DNA of 9,364 nt, taken from assembly GCA_015487335.1 (NCBI GenBank), contig WFPZ01000140.1:1-9364 (forward strand), in the 5' to 3' direction. The notes under the pieces are model-generated. The model ran no database searches. It worked only from the letters and a program-made list of their open reading frames with translations, and was not told where the DNA came from. Below, piece by piece: positions 8,362 through 9,364 of the stretch. Origin of the DNA: Paracoccaceae bacterium (GTDB taxonomy: Bacteria; Pseudomonadota; Alphaproteobacteria; Rhodobacterales; Rhodobacteraceae). The number at the start of each line of letters is the position of its first letter. The first letter of the stretch is position 1. The position numbers and the translations under genes are program-made.

Positions 8362-8805
8362 TCAGCGGGAGGCCGCCCGGTTGATCACCGCGGTGCCCAG
8401 GAGAAGATCGCTCAGCCCCTGGCGGCGCGGGGTGGTCAGCATCAGGATCACCGATACCGCCTGCGGCAGCATCATCGACATCCACAGGCTGAACAGAAGC
8501 GTGTGCACAAAGGCCAGCGGCAGGCTCATCCGTTCGCCGCGATGGTCGCGGAACTCTATCGAAAACAGCCACATGCCCGGCGTGGCCGAGAAATTGGCAA
8601 GGCTGGCGGTGCGATAGACAAGCCCGATGAGGAAAAACAGGAACGGCAGGAAGAACAGGCCCGTGAAGGCGGTGAAGGGAATCACCGCTACGGTGATGAC
8701 CCCGATCAGGAGGCTGTCGACCACGAAGGCCAGCAGCCGCTTGAGAGGGACATCGGCATAGAACCCGGGGTGCAGATCCGGGTCCGGCAGGCGGGTATCG
8801 TGCAT
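8362..8805 (-). CDS. RDD family integral membrane protein
   Basis: This small inner-membrane protein of 147 residues belongs to the RDD family, whose members mostly have no assigned function; some have been linked to ion transport. The family's charged residues are visible: R23 and D30 in the first helix (PLKRLLAFVVDSLLIG) and D133 in RRQGLSDLLLGT near the C-terminus. The mid-region TPGMWLFSIEFRDHRGER (75-92) is also typical. Three hydrophobic segments occur at about 25-44, 47-64 and 98-122. I start it at ATG 8805, where AGG lies 7 nt upstream. The frame is open further, but that would overlap the glnE start and add a low-complexity, proline- and glycine-rich stretch unlike the family. It is divergent from glnE and may be cotranscribed with bpt. 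I cannot assign a substrate. Confidence 0.85.
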   Translation of the reverse strand: MHDTRLPDPDLHPGFYADVPLKRLLAFVVDSLLIGVITVAVIPFTAFTGLFFLPFLFFLIGLVYRTASLANFSATPGMWLFSIEFRDHRGERMSLPLAFVHTLLFSLWMSMMLPQAVSVILMLTTPRRQGLSDLLLGTAVINRAASR

Positions 8806-8828
8806 CGCTCGGCCTGTGGTTTCCTGTT

Positions 8829-8844
8829 GCCGCCCCGGGGCGGC
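8829..8844. repeat. Perfect 16-bp palindrome between the RDD gene and glnE
   Basis: GCCGCCCCGGGGCGGC is a perfect palindrome with no spacer, 23 bases upstream of the RDD-family ATG. It lies where an operator or a 5'-leader hairpin of that gene could be. No T run follows it on either strand, so it is not called a terminator. In GC-rich DNA a chance origin is possible. Confidence 0.5.
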
Positions 8845-8857
8845 GCCTGACGGTTGC

Positions 8858-8905
8858 GATTTCGGGTCTCGATGCCGCGGTTTCAACCGCGGCGGGGGCG
8901 AAATC
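8858..8905. repeat. Nested inverted repeats upstream of glnE
   Basis: An inner repeat pairs GCCGCGGTT (8874-8882) with AACCGCGGC (8885-8893) across a 2-nt centre. An outer repeat pairs GATTTCG (8858-8864) with CGAAATC (8899-8905). The whole 48-nt element could fold into a long interrupted hairpin or serve as a symmetric protein-binding site. It lies midway between the divergent RDD and glnE genes, immediately upstream of the candidate glnE -35. Neither side has a T run expected of a terminator. Confidence 0.6.
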
Positions 8906-8914
8906 CCCATCCGC

Positions 8915-8943
8915 TTGACCCTGCCTTCGAGGCGGCCCACTCT
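8915..8943 (+). promoter_or_regulatory. Candidate glnE promoter
   Basis: TTGACC (8915-8920) is a good -35, and 17 nt further on the bases CACTCT (8938-8943) make a poor -10. If used, transcription would begin at or very near the glnE ATG (8950), giving a leaderless or nearly leaderless message. The weak -10 keeps confidence low. Confidence 0.3.
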
Positions 8944-8949
8944 CGGGCC

Positions 8950-9364
8950 ATGAGTTTCGCCGCCCGGATCAGCCGCGCCCCGCGCCCCCACGAGCCCGAA
9001 CGCGGCCGCGAGATCGCGGCGCTGTTTGCCGAACACCCCCCCGAGCTGCGCGAGGTGCTGGCCGGGGCGGGCGGCTCCAGCCCCTATCTGTGCGGGCTGA
9101 TGCAGCGCGAGGCCGGGTGGCTGCGCGACGCGCTGTCGGACGAGCCTGAAAAGGCGCTGGCGGACCTGCTCGACGAGGCCCGCGCGCTGGCGCCGGGGGC
9201 GCTTGCGGCGGGGCTGCGCGGGCTCAAGCGGCGGCTGGCGCTGCTGGTGGCGCTGTGCGATCTGGCCGGGGTGTGGCCGCTCGAGACGGTCACCCGGGCG
9301 CTGACCGATTTCGCCGATCTGGCGGTGCAGCGGGCCGTTCTCGCGCTGGTGGGGGCCGAGATCG
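8950..9364 (+). CDS. glnE: Glutamine synthetase adenylyltransferase/deadenylase, N-terminal 138 residues; continues beyond the window
   Basis: GlnE attaches AMP to, and removes it from, glutamine synthetase. It sets that enzyme's activity according to PII protein and glutamine, in the cytoplasm. The visible part begins MSFAARISRAPRPHEPE and has the family pattern of an all-helical N-terminus. This includes SSPYLCGLMQREAGWLRDAL (43-62), then LKRRLALLVALCDLAGVW (92-109) and LETVTRALTDFADLAVQRA (111-129). These resemble the lead-in to the N-terminal nucleotidyltransferase domain; the catalytic GxxxDxD motif lies beyond the window end. ATG 8950 is the only plausible start, since no ATG, GTG or TTG lies in frame for more than 50 nt upstream. 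No clear Shine-Dalgarno is present: GAGG at 8929-8932 is 17 nt away. It is divergent from the RDD gene, and is the only plus-strand gene here. Confidence 0.88.
   Translation, partial: MSFAARISRAPRPHEPERGREIAALFAEHPPELREVLAGAGGSSPYLCGLMQREAGWLRDALSDEPEKALADLLDEARALAPGALAAGLRGLKRRLALLVALCDLAGVWPLETVTRALTDFADLAVQRAVLALVGAEI

Noticed and set aside
8357..8370. Small hairpin CCCGC-TTCA-GCGGG at the end of the RDD gene as a terminator
   Set aside because: The stem is only 5 bp, overlaps the stop codon and is not followed by T residues on the minus strand.
7063..8850. A 595-codon plus-strand frame spanning several minus-strand genes
   Set aside because: It crosses three recognised genes and their intergenic regions, including a promoter-like region. 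Its product is Arg/His/Gly-rich and lacks any domain.
8806..9036. A longer N-terminus for the RDD-family protein
   Set aside because: It would overlap the glnE coding start on the opposite strand and add a stretch unlike RDD proteins. ATG 8805 has a ribosome site and matches the family start.

Overview
The window is GC-rich, densely coded, and almost all genes lie on the minus strand. Gene content and protein style point to an alphaproteobacterium, most likely Rhodobacterales (Rhodobacteraceae/Roseobacteraceae). The supporting signs are the IlvB and IlvN sequences, an extended three-gene TRAP transporter, an alphaproteobacterial-type Bpt/ATE transferase and a divergent glnE. This placement is recognition from memory, not a database search. 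I see no mobile element, CRISPR array, tRNA or rRNA.

Read in the direction of minus-strand transcription, right to left: a small RDD-family membrane protein (8362-8805) is followed by the N-degron leucyl/arginyl-tRNA-protein transferase (7447-8280). Next comes a complete TRAP transporter operon: a Tat-exported solute-binding protein (6165-7253), an enlarged DctQ small permease (5064-6059), and an 886-residue DctM large permease with a long cytoplasmic-looking coiled-coil tail (2389-5049). A terminator-like hairpin sits between the binding-protein gene and the two permease genes, and a 12-bp-stem terminator closes the operon. After it come ilvB (289-2043) and ilvN (1-275, cut by the window edge), which encode acetohydroxyacid synthase. 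On the plus strand the first 138 codons of glnE (8950 to the end) diverge from the RDD gene.

The most informative non-coding structure is the ilvB leader (2077-2233). It has a sigma-70-like promoter (TTGACG-17-TAATCT), then a 15-codon leader peptide, MKEIIVLVGIRRMGR, packed with Ile/Val/Leu codons. A perfect 10-bp antiterminator helix joins the end of that leader peptide ORF to the base of an intrinsic terminator just before ilvB. Together these form a compact ribosome-mediated attenuator for branched-chain amino acid supply.

Functionally, the window combines branched-chain amino acid synthesis from pyruvate and 2-oxobutyrate, a TRAP importer of the alpha-keto/hydroxy-acid-binding type, N-end-rule tagging and nitrogen regulation. 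The adjacency of a likely 2-oxoacid importer to an enzyme that consumes 2-oxoacids is suggestive, but each unit has its own control signals. Intergenic stretches are all under about 215 bases. The unexplained ones are 7254-7446 (upstream of the TRAP operon) and 8806-8949 (between the RDD gene and glnE), which holds two clear palindromes.
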